Shown here piece after piece: positions 37,304 through 48,549 of a stretch of DNA of 64,000 nucleotides. How positions within the stretch are numbered: position 1 is the stretch's first letter; every line of letters starts with the position of its first letter. The stretch is from Sorghum bicolor (taxonomy: Eukaryota; Streptophyta; Magnoliopsida; Poales; Poaceae), in assembly GCF_000003195.3 (NCBI RefSeq), contig NC_012877.2, positions 8,968,855 through 9,032,854 on the forward strand, in the 5' to 3' direction. The position numbers and the translations under genes were made by a program. Below the pieces are notes generated by a model. That model worked only from the letters and a program-made list of their open reading frames with translations. It did not search any database and was not told where the DNA came from.

Positions 37304-39049
37304 TTAGAAGCTTGTCTTCTCTCTAATGCCTGACCCCGCTAGCAGGTCAACAGCAGCACACGCATTCACCTTTCTCCAGTCTGTATCTCATGACCTCTGC
37401 TTCTTTCCCCCTTCCTGCAACCTGTGACGCTCAGGCTTGCTTCACTAAATCCACACCCATGGCTGGAGCTCTTCAGCTATTACTAACCCAAATCAAGTTC
37501 CCCAGAGCACTAGTTGCTATCTGTCTATTTTCCCTCTTCGATTCAGTGTTCTAGTGCCCTACATTTTGGGAACCAAGCTCCAGTGCCCGCCAAGATGGTG
37601 CCCATATGTGCAGGCACGGCTGTGTGGTGGCACTGGGCCGGCGCCGACTCTGTGCAGGTGAGCTCTAGCCTGCTGTTTTGCACTCTCCCCCTTGTAATGC
37701 TCCTAGCCTTCTATTCACCAAGTCCCCTTAATGTATAGCTACTGAACCCAACACTATGATTTACTTCTACAAGCTGTGTGGTGCGGTGCCTACTGGTGAG
37801 ATGTTGTCCTTTGCGATTTGTGCTATGAAATGGAGGGAGGATAAATGATGGCCATGTGCTTATGAGCTAGTACTAGTTTCAATGGCATCACGTTTGCTTA
37901 AATGGACAGGATTTGGATGGGAAATCACCTTCACATAGGTCAATCACGGTACAAGCTATGGTTGTTACTTAAATCTTCCTGGTTAGCTCACCGGCTACTC
38001 CTTGCCTCCTTAGTCAGTCCAGTCCTCTAGCTTCCCATCAGTCTGCTCCTCTTCGTGGTGGTGATAGTATATCACTACATCTGTGATGATTGCCTGTTTT
38101 TTTTTTCTTGGAATGACTCCTGGTGTGTGTAGTTTTTTGCTTTTGCGAGTAATTTCTAGTTTGGTTCTTCTCTCCCAGGCAGGCACGGCCTCCTCTCCTT
38201 TTATCTCCCCTCCTAATGGGTCCTCGGTCTGCTATTGGCTGAGATGAACAAGAGCTTCAAGCTTCTCATTTGTCGATTGATAAATATCTGGGTATGGGGC
38301 GAGCTGTATATGGGGGTAGCTTGTAGAGTTAACATTGTGCACTGTGTTTCTGTTTCCCAAGTGGCTCTAATGCGGCTAACTAGTGTTGGCTATAACAGCA
38401 TAACTGAGGTTAAACAAGTGAACTCTTATGTTCCTGACAAGTCATACTGTTGTAATGTATGTTTGTCATTAAATTTAATTCAATATGTAACTGAAATAAT
38501 GTTTGTACCCAACTTCGACGATTTTCATGAGATGCGGAGAAAATCATAGAATTTAGTTTTTTTATTTTATATTTGTTATGTTCCTGATTGTTATCTACTT
38601 AATTGTGAATTAAGATTTGAGAAAAGTTCAGGGTGTTACATAATCCTAACCTGTTACAACAGGTATTCTAACTTTCGCATTGCTGAATTTATTAAAGTGG
38701 GACTTTAGGCAACTACTTGCATCTCAAGCAATTGAATATCGATTTATTAAAAGAATGTTATGCGAGATATACTGATTTCACTAACTCATGTTATGGTATT
38801 TGTAATAAGCAGTCACTTCTTACTGGAGCAACACATGCATTCCCTGAGGACCAAGGTGTCAGCTCATGCAGAAGATTTTAGCATTCGATACCTGCATATC
38901 CTAAACTACACAATGGTGACCTACCATTTGGCTGCATAGGCTACGCTACAGGGGGAAACCCAGCCAGACTCCACAATTGTCATTGATCTTCAGCTGTCCT
39001 GATTTTATGAATGACACACCTTTTTGTTCTTTAGACAATATTATCAAAC
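37304..39049. other. Intergenic, no gene recognised
   Basis: Short open frames at 37514-37738 and 38235-38549 (plus) show no known domain and no coding pattern I can support. A T-run lies near 38097-38107. Confidence 0.45.
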
Positions 39050-39067
39050 AGAACACATCCATGTAAC
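39050..39067. repeat. Left target duplication of LINE 1
   Basis: AGAACACATCCATGTAAC, repeated with one mismatch at 40011-40028. Confidence 0.75.
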
Positions 39068-40010
39068 AATGAGCAACATGGCAATACTTTGAGTGAGGTT
39101 TGGGATGGTCAAGAGCTTATGCTCACTTTTAGAAGAAATGTGTCTGAAACTTTATGAGTATGACGTGGGATTTATGCAGCATGGTTGAGGGAATCTCTCT
39201 CACTTATGAGGAAGATCAAATGGTATGGAGCTTTACTTCTAATGGTTTTGTAGTGGAGTTTTCCCTATGTATATGTATTCAATTTGGAAGTTGGTAATAC
39301 CCCCTAGGGTTTAATTCTTCTTATGGCTGTTGTCACACAATAGATTACTGACTAGGGACAATAGTCTAGCGAAAAGAAGGGATGTCAGTGACTTGACCTG
39401 CCTTTTCTGTACAGAGAAGGAATCAATTGCCCATTTTTTCTTTGAGTGCTGTGTTGCTGTTGATGTGTTGAATCTGATGTCTGAGGTTCTGGAGTTAGAT
39501 ATCAGAAAAGACTACGAGTCTGTAGGTAAGTACTGGATTGCTAACAAGAAGCATAGGATTTCTAATATAGTTTCTTCTGCTGTTTTGTGGTTTTTGTGGA
39601 AACTGAGAAATGAAATATGTTTTCAGGGTGTGGTTTGGTTGGGCGTGAAGATGGTGTTGATCCGGATTTTATGATTGCTAAGGAGGTGGCTGCCGCTGTA
39701 CATACAGGAAACTGTAGTGTTGATGGAAGGAATTATCAGCAAGATGGAAGAGATAGCAAGTTGTTCGGCTCAGGTCACATGGAAGATGAAAAGTGCAAGA
39801 TTTCGTCATCACAGTTGGATCCATAGGATGCTCAGTCCTTAGTCTTCTGCACTGCCAGGAATAATAGTTTTCATGCACTTGAGTTTGTAATGAGCACCTA
39901 AGCTAGACTTAAGTCTGCACTTCGCTTATGGTGAGAGCGCCAAAACTTTGTCTTTACTCGATGGTTTGCTTTTTGAAATATAAAAGCAGGGGTGACCTTT
40001 TGTCTAAAAA
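39068..40010 (+). mobile_element. LINE 1: 5'-truncated non-LTR retrotransposon
   Basis: A 943-bp insert flanked by 18-bp near-identical direct repeats. The frame at 39330-39674 encodes the reverse-transcriptase zinc-binding region found at the C-terminus of plant L1-type ORF2, with motifs L-L-T-R-D-N, C-L-F-C, H-F-F-F-E-C and W-x-L-R-N-E-I-C-F. It ends in a short A-rich tail. Reverse transcriptase and endonuclease are absent, as is usual for 5'-truncated copies. Confidence 0.8.
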
Positions 40011-40028
40011 AGAACACATCCTTGTAAC
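40011..40028. repeat. Right target duplication of LINE 1
   Basis: AGAACACATCCTTGTAAC, one mismatch to the left copy. Confidence 0.75.
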
Positions 40029-40142
40029 TTGTGATGTTTTTTTTTCCTGTAACAATGCAGGACAGTTGCTTGTTATTTCATTAAGATAAAGAAGATATAC
40101 AAAATGTGAAAAAAAACAGTGAGGAGGCTGGGAAATCCCCTG

Positions 40143-40305
40143 AACACAAATTATTTACAAAACTCACAAAAATAAACAAAAGACGACCTAATACAGAACA
40201 ATGTTTTAATGACAAGCACGTCCATTAAACAACACAAACTATTTACAGTACTCACAAAATAAACAAAAGATGACCTAATACGTTTTGATGGCAAGCACTT
40301 CCATT
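40143..40305. repeat. Tandem duplication of about 80 bp
   Basis: Two adjacent diverged units. Each begins AACACAAA/CTATTTACA and ends near AAGCAC(G/T)TCCATT. No coding role seen. Confidence 0.6.
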
Positions 40306-41585
40306 GTTTAATGGGACAACAAAGGATCCCATTGATGTAGGATGCATTCTTCTGACTAATTTCCTTCTCGGTGAGCGTTTATATGCTTTCCCTTTCCTCA
40401 TTGCCAAGGGTTTTTTGGTTTCATTGTACGACCATATGAATCTAGAGTTTAATGTCAGTCATCTTATCAAAGATAAAATTAGCTTGAAATAGCTATGTCA
40501 CCTCCATGGCACATAAAAGAAAACAAAAACGAAACCCACTTAGTTGCCTCCTTTTGCTTATTAGCCTGTAACTAAAAGTGATAACAGAGGATGTGGAACA
40601 TTACTCAAGCATTTGACAGCACAATGTTGTTATTGTCATGCTCTGGATGGGCTTTGAAGCATTTAGCCCTATCTTAGTATTCCCAAGATTACTGCACGAA
40701 ATATCCATCCATTCCTGCCTGATAACAGTTACACTGATAGTAATATGCATTGCTAATCATAGATATTGTGACTGTGTACATGCATGGCCATTAAGGACAC
40801 TCCCACTGATGGAGTTTGAAAAGATTGCAAGAGACTATATCATTCTAGCTAGCATCAGTTTGAGGGAACCTTCAACATAGATGTGTACTCTTACGTCATG
40901 ACTATGCTCTAGCGGCAGCCTGCTTATGCACTTTTTTTTTATCATTTGGGTTGGCAGAAGAGGAGATTAACAAAAGCTAGGCAACACGAACTCCATGGCT
41001 CCAAATGGGCTGCTTTCAGAATAACACAAAGCCCACAGTATTAAGCCCGTTCCTCATATAAGCCTACATAATTCACCTGATATTCTCAGGCTGAACCTGC
41101 ATAACAAAAGCATATGGTTAAACTGTATTCAATGTGCATCACAGAAGACAAAAGCAAATCAAACTATCAAAGTCAGAGAAAGCATAAAAAAACCACTGTA
41201 GATGCATACTGATTATCATCTAGCACAAATCCTTAAAAAGGTTATCAAATGCTCCATCAGAAATTACTCCTTATATCAAGTGTATTCTCAATTTCTCATG
41301 TTACAAAAGTATAACCAACCTAAGCCAAGCCAGTGTCAGAATGGTATGTTCAGGTGTCCCAGGATTGAATTCCTTTGCGATAGGAAATGTTAAAATCTAT
41401 ACAATTAACACAATGAATGTGCTTGCTTAGTGGAGGTACAGGATGTACATATAATTGTTTGAGATATAAAGCTATGACTACAGCTTTGCAAACATTTTAG
41501 GAGAAGAAAGCAACTAATCTTCCGAAGGAGAAGTCTAGTAAATATGGAGTGATAAAATCAAAAAGCTTTAAGAATAATACCTGAC
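40306..41585. other. Sequence downstream of the TPP stop codon, probable 3' UTR and spacer
   Basis: It lies downstream of the TPP stop codon at 41586 on the minus strand. The stretch just below the stop probably includes the 3' untranslated region. A GT-AG-like donor follows directly after the stop, so an untranslated 3' exon is possible. The plus-strand frames at 40304-40492 and 40638-40880 show no domain. Confidence 0.4.
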
Positions 41586-44500
41586 TTATTTTATTTTTTT
41601 CAGTTTCCAACTCAAAAGCAGCTTCAAAAACTCCATCACCTAAGAAATTGCAACTGTGAGTGTTCATGCTACACAGGGCTATAAATAGATAGATGTGGAT
41701 TTAAAATTTACCTGTGGTGGATCTTTTAGCGAGTAGAACGCGCTAGTTTCCCTGCTGGTATTGGAGACGAGAATTCTGATACCCTTTTTTCTATCACGAA
41801 TAACCTGAAATAAGCGATATTAGGAAATTATATCAAAAAATCATGTTATGGATGTTATTTAGAAGATACCTTGAAAGCGTCCTCGTCGGTCAAGTCATCC
41901 CCAATGTATATAGAAAAATCTAGCCCAAGCTTATCAAGAATATAAGCTACAGCATTTCCCTTGTTAAAAGCCAGTGGTGGACGAATCTCATATACCTTAA
42001 AATAGGAAATAGATTAGTAAAGCGGTATCATAAATGCGATGCTTTGAACATTGACATTTCCTTCAGAATAAAACTTTGAATACTATTTTTCAGGAGGGGC
42101 TTGCCCAGTTGCCCCTAATGGATACATAATAAATCAAGTAACCTCTGATATTAATTCTATCCTTTTACGTGTTTCTATGTTTTTAGATAAAGGATAAAAC
42201 AATATCCTTTTACGTGTTGCTATGTGCATGGTACGTATAGAACTATGTGGTCGTTATGTCCTGCTTGTTAGTGTTACATTGTTACCTGTTGTTTGCCAGA
42301 CTTGAGACTGAGGTGGCTACTACCGGCTATGTGCACGATAACTATAGAACTGTGTGGACATATCTGATTCAGCTTCCAGTTGAGTGGGTGGACATAATAG
42401 TGTCACAAAGGAAAGTGCAGACCTCAAGCGAGATGTTGGAGAAGGAGTTGGCATGTGGATCAGTGATTTCAGATATGTCTCAGAGTGGAGATTATGAAAC
42501 TCAAAACACCCAGCCAGACAAATGGACTTCATGAGGTCAAGTATCCAATGTGAACCAAGGGAGAAGCCCAAATGAGCTAAGAAACAAGTTTGGGTTCTAT
42601 TCTGGCTCAGAAAAAAAGCAAGAGGATACCTGATGATAGGAGTATGTTAGAGAAAGCCCAAGATAAAAAGAAGAAATACAACCTGTAAACTATGAAAGGT
42701 ATCAATTATACAGCCTCTTTACACACTGATAAGCTTAATTTGTTGAATATTTCTGGTGAGATAGGAGTAGTCTCTAGGGATGGCAATCCCCTATCACAAA
42801 CCATGCTCGAATGCTGGATAACATGGTTAGTCTAGACCAACAAAGAATTGCAAACCTTCAGAAAGATTGCAAGGATAATGCTAGTATTTATGATATGTTT
42901 TTTCTAACAGTAGTAAACAAAGTTATGATAAGAAGGCTAGCAGCAGTTCAATAACTGAAGTAGAGGAGGGTTTTGAGTGGCTGCCCAAAAAACCCCATTG
43001 TCAGTACCAAGCAAACTGTCCTGATATAGGATGATGAAAGTGGTTGGTCCCCAGTTAAAGTAGTTAGGAAAAAGAAAAAGGGTAAAAAATGAAAGGTCCC
43101 TTTTGGAACATTAGAGGTTTGGGCCAGAAAGGTACAGTTCCAGCTTTAGCTAATAAGATTAGAGAGAATCATGCAGACTTTGTAGGTGTTGTAGTCTTGT
43201 AGGTGTAGATCAGTGCCCAGTTTATGGGATGGGGTTAACCCAAATGTAGTTTCAGAAGAATGGGAGATATTCATATGCTAGAGCTTTGGGAGGAGGTCTG
43301 TCAAATTGACTCCACTATTACTATCAGTGAAGAGGAAAATTCTTTGATTTGGCAATTCTCTTCTACTGGTACTTATAATGTCTCTATATAGAATCATTAA
43401 CTTTAGGGGTATTCAACCTGTGTTAGTTTCTTCTATTTGGGATATTAAGATTCCACCTAGAGTTCAATATTTTCTTTGGCTACTTAGTAAAACAGACTGT
43501 TCACTAGAGATAATCTCAAGAAAAGAAGGAAAGTAGAGGACCCTACTTGTCTCTTCTGTAATGATCAGGAATCTGTAAATCACCTGTTCTTTGAATGTGT
43601 GGTTGCCAAACAACTTTGGAATGTTCTTTCTGACATCTTCGGGGTCCAGCTAGGTGGGACTTTAGATAATATTGGAAAACTTTGGTTAAGCAGTAAACGT
43701 AATGGAGTGTTAAATATGTGTACATCTGCTGCTGTTTGGAGCATTTGGAAACTTAGGAATGATCTATGTTTTCAGAGAAAATCGTGGAGTATGGCTATGC
43801 TCCTGTACAGCATGGCGATGATGATGCAAAACTAGTTTATTCTCTGCCTAGAGGTGAAGAAGGAAAACTTGATACAAAAGGTGGTGCTGATCAAGAAAGA
43901 AAGACACAAACTGGTGGGGTTGTGATAACCTCTGCTCAAGTCTGGCCTATGGAGTGCCCAGCGGAAGGTCATGTTGAAAAGAGGAGAAATCGTCAAGCTT
44001 GGAGTCCTGGGTGTCAAGTTCTGTTCGGTTGCAAGATCTTTAGCTGTTGTTCTATTCCTGAATTTTTAATTGCTTAGTTTTGAGGCTGTTCTGGTACCGG
44101 AGAGTGAAACTCGGTTCTTAAACTGTGTCAAGTGGCAATACCGCTTGCTGGGCTGTAATAACGAACATATGTCTGTTGCCTTTGGTTAACAGACGGGGGG
44201 TCATCCCTATAGAATTCTAAAAAAAAAAACCTATAGAACTGTGTGGCTGCCATGTGCTGCTTGTTTATGTTACATTATTACCTATTGTTTGCGATGCCAA
44301 TAAGATGATAGCTATGCTTGACTCTTAGATGCATGCATAGATTATTCAAATTGAGAGAATAAAAAATATTTAGTTCACAAACTTATTATGCTCACATGAA
44401 AGTGTTATATGACTTGTCATTATAAATTTATAATTATTTTCTTTGAATACATAAATGTCTTTGTATTTATTTTTTCAAATAAAATAAAAAAGTGTGTAAT

Positions 44501-45618
44501 ATGTGTAATCCCATATACACACCGTGTACACGCTATATGGGACCTTGCCTACTGTTCACCGTGTACTGTTTAGTCTAACATTGAGATATAGAAAAAAAAA
44601 ACTTACCATATGCCCGTAAGTTAGGTCAAGACCGCTGTTAAGGTTTTTCAGGACTTCCTGCACGACATGTAGAACACGGAGCTGGTCCTGCAAATAAGAA
44701 ATGAAAAAATGTTCCATTAACTTATATATGTTTCTATTAGTTCATCTGAAGTAGAATTTGAAAAGAAAATGAGACTTCAAGTCTAGTTATTACCTCTTTG
44801 GCTACATTCCGGTAGTGAACACTTACACAGTAAGTGTTGTTCTCTACCTTTGCACCATTTATATGTCCAGTTTCACGAACCAGAGAATTATAAACCTATA
44901 CAGCAAATAAATGTGTATTACAACTCCATAGATCAGTAATTGATAGAGAGTTATAAACCTATTTGCACCTGATTCATCACCGTTGCAAACTTCTTTGCAG
45001 GCTGGTACGAATCATGTTCTTCAGTCTGCAACAAAAAATACATGTTCAAGCTCGATAAATTTACAGATCAATCAAACACGTAAGCCCTGAAAATACATAC
45101 TATAATTGTGCAAAGTAGAAATACTTACTATCTCGCCCCATGTGGTAGAAGCCATCTTGATGTCCGTGCCGTGGCTGCCTGCGTAGTTGATAGTATCAAT
45201 TTGCACAAACTCAAAAACCTGTGCAATAAACAGAGGGTCAAAAAAAAAAGTTCGATGAGCAGAGCATGCATATTGCATATATAGTAAAAAAAAATACTCC
45301 AAGTTGGAAGTGGTTATGACATGTACGTACTTTTTCGCGTGCGCGCCCACTGACAATCGACGTTTTAAAGTTTTCTGCAATAGCTTTTAAAACTTGGCGC
45401 ATCTAAGATTGAAGCTGCATTAGATGAGGTAAATCAACAGTAAGTGAGGGAACGTATATTTCAACTAGTTTTACCTCGGAGGACATATAGGCCTTTTCGG
45501 GATCATTAACAATTGGAGAGAGGGTTCCGTCATAGTCAAGGAAAACTGCGATTTCATTATTATTGGCTAGACCAATTATTTCTTCAAAGGCTTCTAAAGC
45601 CGACGGGCAAGGTACAAC
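41586..45618 (-). CDS. Trehalose-6-phosphate phosphatase exon block
   Basis: Nine exons, every one a whole number of codons (48, 24, 30, 19, 34, 27, 42, 31 and 17 plus stop), encode a HAD-family TPP domain of 272 residues. Visible motifs are [12 protein letters not shown] (nucleophile Asp and acid Asp, 355/357 in the fusion numbering), S-I-V-S-G-R (exon 45331-45402), Y-A-G-S-H-G, V-E-N-N and [10 protein letters not shown] (Lys 521) and [11 protein letters not shown] (540-550). The end V-M-E-F-L-K fits plant TPPs. The usual variable N-terminal region of plant TPPs is not encoded by these exons. All catalytic signatures look intact and I see no stop or frameshift. Intron 44606-41996 is expanded by a LINE. 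Confidence 0.9.
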
Positions 45619-47931
45619 CTGTAACTAATAAGAAAACACATAACATGTTAAAAAAAAAAGGATACTAGAGAAATGCAAAAGTCACTAAAATTACGTACAT
45701 AAAGGTAAAACTGTATGAGATTCCATATACGTAATTCATTGAGGCTGATAGCTACCTCCTTTAAATTGTGTTTTATTTTAAAGAAAAGAAAATATTGTTA
45801 AATTTTAGATTTTTTTGTGCAAACTTTAGGTAGAGTAGGATGGGCTTGGTACATACTACAGTCTTACTGTCTACTACTACGTATACTGATCTATAGATCT
45901 ACTAATGGTAAGAATTAGTGTTTTAGAGAATAAAAGAATACCAGAAATCTAGACAGACTTGACCACTTCCTAGAGGCGGGCCTGGCGGCCGGCCGGCACT
46001 GGCAGTGATGCCGCGCACCGCGATGTTCACTGACGCCATGGGCCCGTGACTAGGGGAGGCCTCCACAGAGAGGGAGAGGCACATACAGTACAGAGGCTAG
46101 GGGGTTCCCGCACCAAAACGAAAAGGAAAAGAGGGAAAATGAAGCAGATCAGCCAGCCTAATTGGGTTCCCGCACCAAAACACCCTTTCCTGCCAACCGG
46201 CCCACAAAAACATTAACAAGCACCCCCACTCTTTGGGAATGGGCATGGCATCTGTGTTGGGCTTGGGCCTAATACCATCTATTTCTTCCCCAGGCCAGAT
46301 CTCTGTAGCCTTGTAAGGCTGCTTGCTTGCATAGGGCAACTCGGCCTTGGGCCTTACCCCAAAATTTAAAGAAACCTGATAGCGGAGGGAAAGGTCTTTT
46401 TTTTTCATTCTCTCAATTTTTCACCAGAGTATAGTTTTCTTGTCAAACTCGCTGCCCGTTAAAAGTAGTTTGGTTTTGAGAGGTGTTTCATCGTTTTAAT
46501 TATAAAAAAATATATGAACATCTTGTATAGTTTTATTAAGGCATGAAAAATATATTTAAAATTATTAGTTTTCAAGAAAATTAGATGTGGACACGAGAAA
46601 CCTAGATAAAATATTTAGATCTCACAAAAAATATATTTATTAGCTTTCATAAATTAGACTTGCTCTAGAAAAAAAATTAAAATATTCCTAAAATATTCTA
46701 ATAAATGAGAAAGTTGTTTTTTTTTTAAATTTCCACAATCAAAATATGATATGAGTGTAGAACTTCTTACCTCTACCGCTTTCCCTGTGCACTGGACTTC
46801 TTTCCCTATGCACTGAACTTCTTTACCTGAAAAAAATATGAAATGAGTTAAATTAAGATTTGGACTTGAGGTAATAAGTAGTTCAATTTGAAGAATATAG
46901 CTAAAAAAAACTTACCCAAGGACTTCTTCTGTTGGTTCCGATTCCTCCACCAGTAGACAAGCCCTGCTACTACTGATAGTAGCAACAAGGTGAACAACAC
47001 AACAACTAAAGCCCATGCGATTGTTGTTTTGTCGTCATTATGGTGCCTCTTCCCTCCCTTTTGTGGCAACCCTGCAAATATTAGTAATATTGTATGTTAG
47101 TAAATTTAAGTTTAGAATCTAAGTTAAAAAAAATCAAATGTGTTTAGAATTATCGATCTCACCCTCTGCTGGAATGACTAGTGCCGGTTTACCCCGAAAA
47201 AACTTGTATAGCGAGAACCGGTAGCTGCACCAAACCTTTGCGACTCTCCCTGTTGTCATGTCTACACCAATATCTATTGCGTAAACTAAATCTGTGAGGC
47301 ATATTTCACAGTCTTTGTCTGACAAATTGGGCATGCACTGACCCAGTGCGTAAATTGTCAGTCTATACTGTGCTTGAACCACCTTTTTCTCTCCTGTTCC
47401 AAAATGAGCAGGAGACGTAGCTGCCATTCGTGCCACAGCTCTTGCCAGCTCCCGAACTGAGGTGTTGAAGGGTTCAGTTTCAAGAATGATTGGCAGGAAA
47501 TCTCTCTTAGAGGCTGTTATGTCCAACTCATTGCCAGTCGGATATTGCAACAACTCCTGATGAGAATATGCCACGGTACAAATTTCAAGAAAAACCACTG
47601 CCCCTTTTCTGGACTCACAAAGAACCTTTACTGCATCCCTGAGACCTCCAGCAATGCACATTTTGCATGCTGAGGCGGTAAAATCCTGGCGGCATTGTGC
47701 AAGTGCATGAACGTCACCGATTTGTGAACCAGCAAACAACAAAGGGGAGGAGGCCACCTTCTTCGGCAGCTCTGCTGCTATCTTGTCCAATGACCTGGAG
47801 TATGTGCTGCTAGGGGTGAAATTCCCCCCTGCGCAGTAGAACTCCCAGTACGCACTAGTTCTACTGGAGGAGTTTACTGGTGCCAGGTGTGTCCCCAGGA
47901 AGATAGCAGTCACAATCAGCAACTTCACCAT
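41586..47931 (-). CDS. Predicted DUF26-DUF26-TM-TPP fusion protein (membrane-anchored trehalose-6-phosphate phosphatase)
   Basis: Twelve minus-strand exons join in phase: 47931-47163, 47071-46916, 46826-46771, 45618-45475, 45402-45331, 45218-45129, 45025-44969, 44895-44794, 44687-44607, 41995-41870, 41804-41712, 41639-41586. All inferred introns are GT-AG. The product would be 599 residues: signal peptide (about 1-20), DUF26 domains with C80/C89/C92 and C199/C208/C211, transmembrane helix about 274-298, linker about 299-327 and TPP domain 328-599. TPP removes phosphate from trehalose-6-phosphate, a sugar-status signal. The ectodomain resembles that of cysteine-rich receptor-like kinases, but the kinase is replaced by the phosphatase. 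The junction is an intron of about 1.15 kb (45619-46770). The exon model is mine and expression is unknown. Two adjacent genes remain the main alternative. Confidence 0.6.
42236..42296. repeat. Left 61-bp target duplication of LINE 2
   Basis: TATAGAACTATGTGG... is repeated at 44232-44292. I count 10 mismatches in 61 bp. Confidence 0.65.
42297..44231 (+). mobile_element. LINE 2, internally deleted, within a TPP intron
   Basis: Plus-strand L1-type remnant in the intron between the TPP exons at 44607 and 41995, opposite to the gene. Near 43089 a frame begins [13 protein letters not shown], the usual start of the plant L1 ORF2 endonuclease. It breaks by about 43200. The reverse-transcriptase zinc-binding region (C-L-F-C, W-x-L-R-N-D-L-C-F) follows at about 43500-43800, in two frames. 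Most of reverse transcriptase is deleted. The insert ends in an A-run (44220-44229) and is flanked by 61-bp direct repeats. Confidence 0.75.
44232..44292. repeat. Right 61-bp target duplication of LINE 2
   Basis: Follows the A-run of the LINE. Pairs with 42236-42296. Confidence 0.65.
45959..46039 (-). CDS. Candidate alternative first exon of the TPP gene
   Basis: Inside the intron of the fusion model a GC-rich segment has an ATG at 46039 in a good context (GGGCCCATGG). It gives 27 codons ([10 protein letters not shown]...) ending in a phase-0 but weak donor CAA/GTCTGT, which would join in frame to the exon at 45618. The sequence just upstream on the minus strand is pyrimidine-rich (CTCTCCCTCTCTGTGG), like a plant 5' leader. 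It would give a soluble TPP without the receptor part. Domain evidence is lacking for these residues. Confidence 0.35.
46040..46770. other. Intron of the fusion model, possible internal TPP promoter
   Basis: The near part (46040-46420) has a repeated GGGTTCCCGCACCAAAAC motif (46101 and 46154) and is less AT-rich. The far part (46420-46770) is AT-rich. The open frame at 46097-46408 (minus) has no domain and is probably chance. If the TPP has its own promoter, it should be here. Confidence 0.35.
46771..47931 (-). CDS. DUF26 ectodomain and transmembrane exons (CRK/PDLP-like)
   Basis: Exon 1 (47163-47931) starts at ATG 47931 (context AAGAAAATGG) and encodes a hydrophobic signal peptide and two Gnk2/stress-antifungal repeats. 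Each repeat has the exact C-X8-C-X2-C signature ([13 protein letters not shown] and [13 protein letters not shown]). Exon 2 (46916-47071) encodes a Lys/His-rich stretch, a helix of about 25 residues and a basic stop-transfer segment R-N-R-N-Q-Q-K-K. Exon 3 (46771-46826) encodes 18 residues with a duplicated G-K-E-V-Q-C unit and ends in a strong donor (GAG/GTAAGA). No kinase domain follows anywhere in the window. If not fused to the TPP exons, this would be a plasmodesmata-located-protein-like or kinase-less CRK protein at the plasma membrane. Confidence 0.75.
46780..46821 (-). repeat. 21-bp tandem duplication inside the linker exon
   Basis: 46780-46800 and 46801-46821 differ at two bases. The repeat keeps the reading frame and doubles a seven-residue unit G-K-E-V-Q-C-x just inside the membrane. 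Confidence 0.8.
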
Positions 47932-48549
47932 TTTCTTATCACTATAAAAGTAGACCAGCAGCTAGGTTAGTTAATTAATACCACTAAACTAAACTAGTAA
48001 TTTTAATAGCGAAAACTACAACACATAGTGTTCGTATATATAATATACACACACATATATCTGCAAGAACTAGTAGTAGTGAGACCGAGCGGTATACGAA
48101 TAAACTGAATAACAAACCATTTCTATTCTCTGGGCGCTAATTTATAAATTTGGTTAGTGCAGAAAAAAAAAATCCAGGATCGTTTGCCATATCATTTTCT
48201 TGTCGAAATCTGCATTTATTTGTGTTTTGGTAAGGACAAAGGACTACTTGTAACAAATTAATGTGCATACTAATTAAGCAAGTTTATATATGTTTGCTAT
48301 TCCCGATGTGTATACTAAACAAGTTATATATGCTACTCTCTTGATACGGACAAAGGACTACTTGTTATTCCAGTGTTATATATGCATGCTAATTTACATG
48401 TATACACATGCATGTATGCATACATGTTCTCCGCATATATAGAGGCAACAGCTATATAACTAACAGTGGCATAAATAACTAACTAACAAGCTAGTTTATA
48501 TGATGGTAATGTGTTTATCAACAGGCAGATTTAAAGTTTCCTTAATTAT
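47932..48549 (-). promoter_or_regulatory. Upstream region of the DUF26 gene, likely promoter
   Basis: AT-rich sequence upstream of the ATG at 47931. TATA-like runs (plus strand TATATAATATAC, about 48036-48048) lie about 105-117 bp upstream of the start codon. AT content is high throughout, so this single assignment is weak. Confidence 0.3.

Noticed and set aside
37514..38549. Small plus-strand open frames as candidate genes
   Set aside because: No recognisable domain, no consistent exon structure and no close relation to neighbouring genes.
46097..46408. 103-codon minus-strand open frame in the fusion intron
   Set aside because: No domain, no suitable splice link to the TPP exons, and sequence that looks like promoter or leader DNA.
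46848..47069. A kinase domain expected after the DUF26 and transmembrane exons
   Set aside because: I looked for glycine-loop, HRD and DFG motifs on the minus strand between 41.0 and 46.9 kb and saw none; the downstream exons are TPP.
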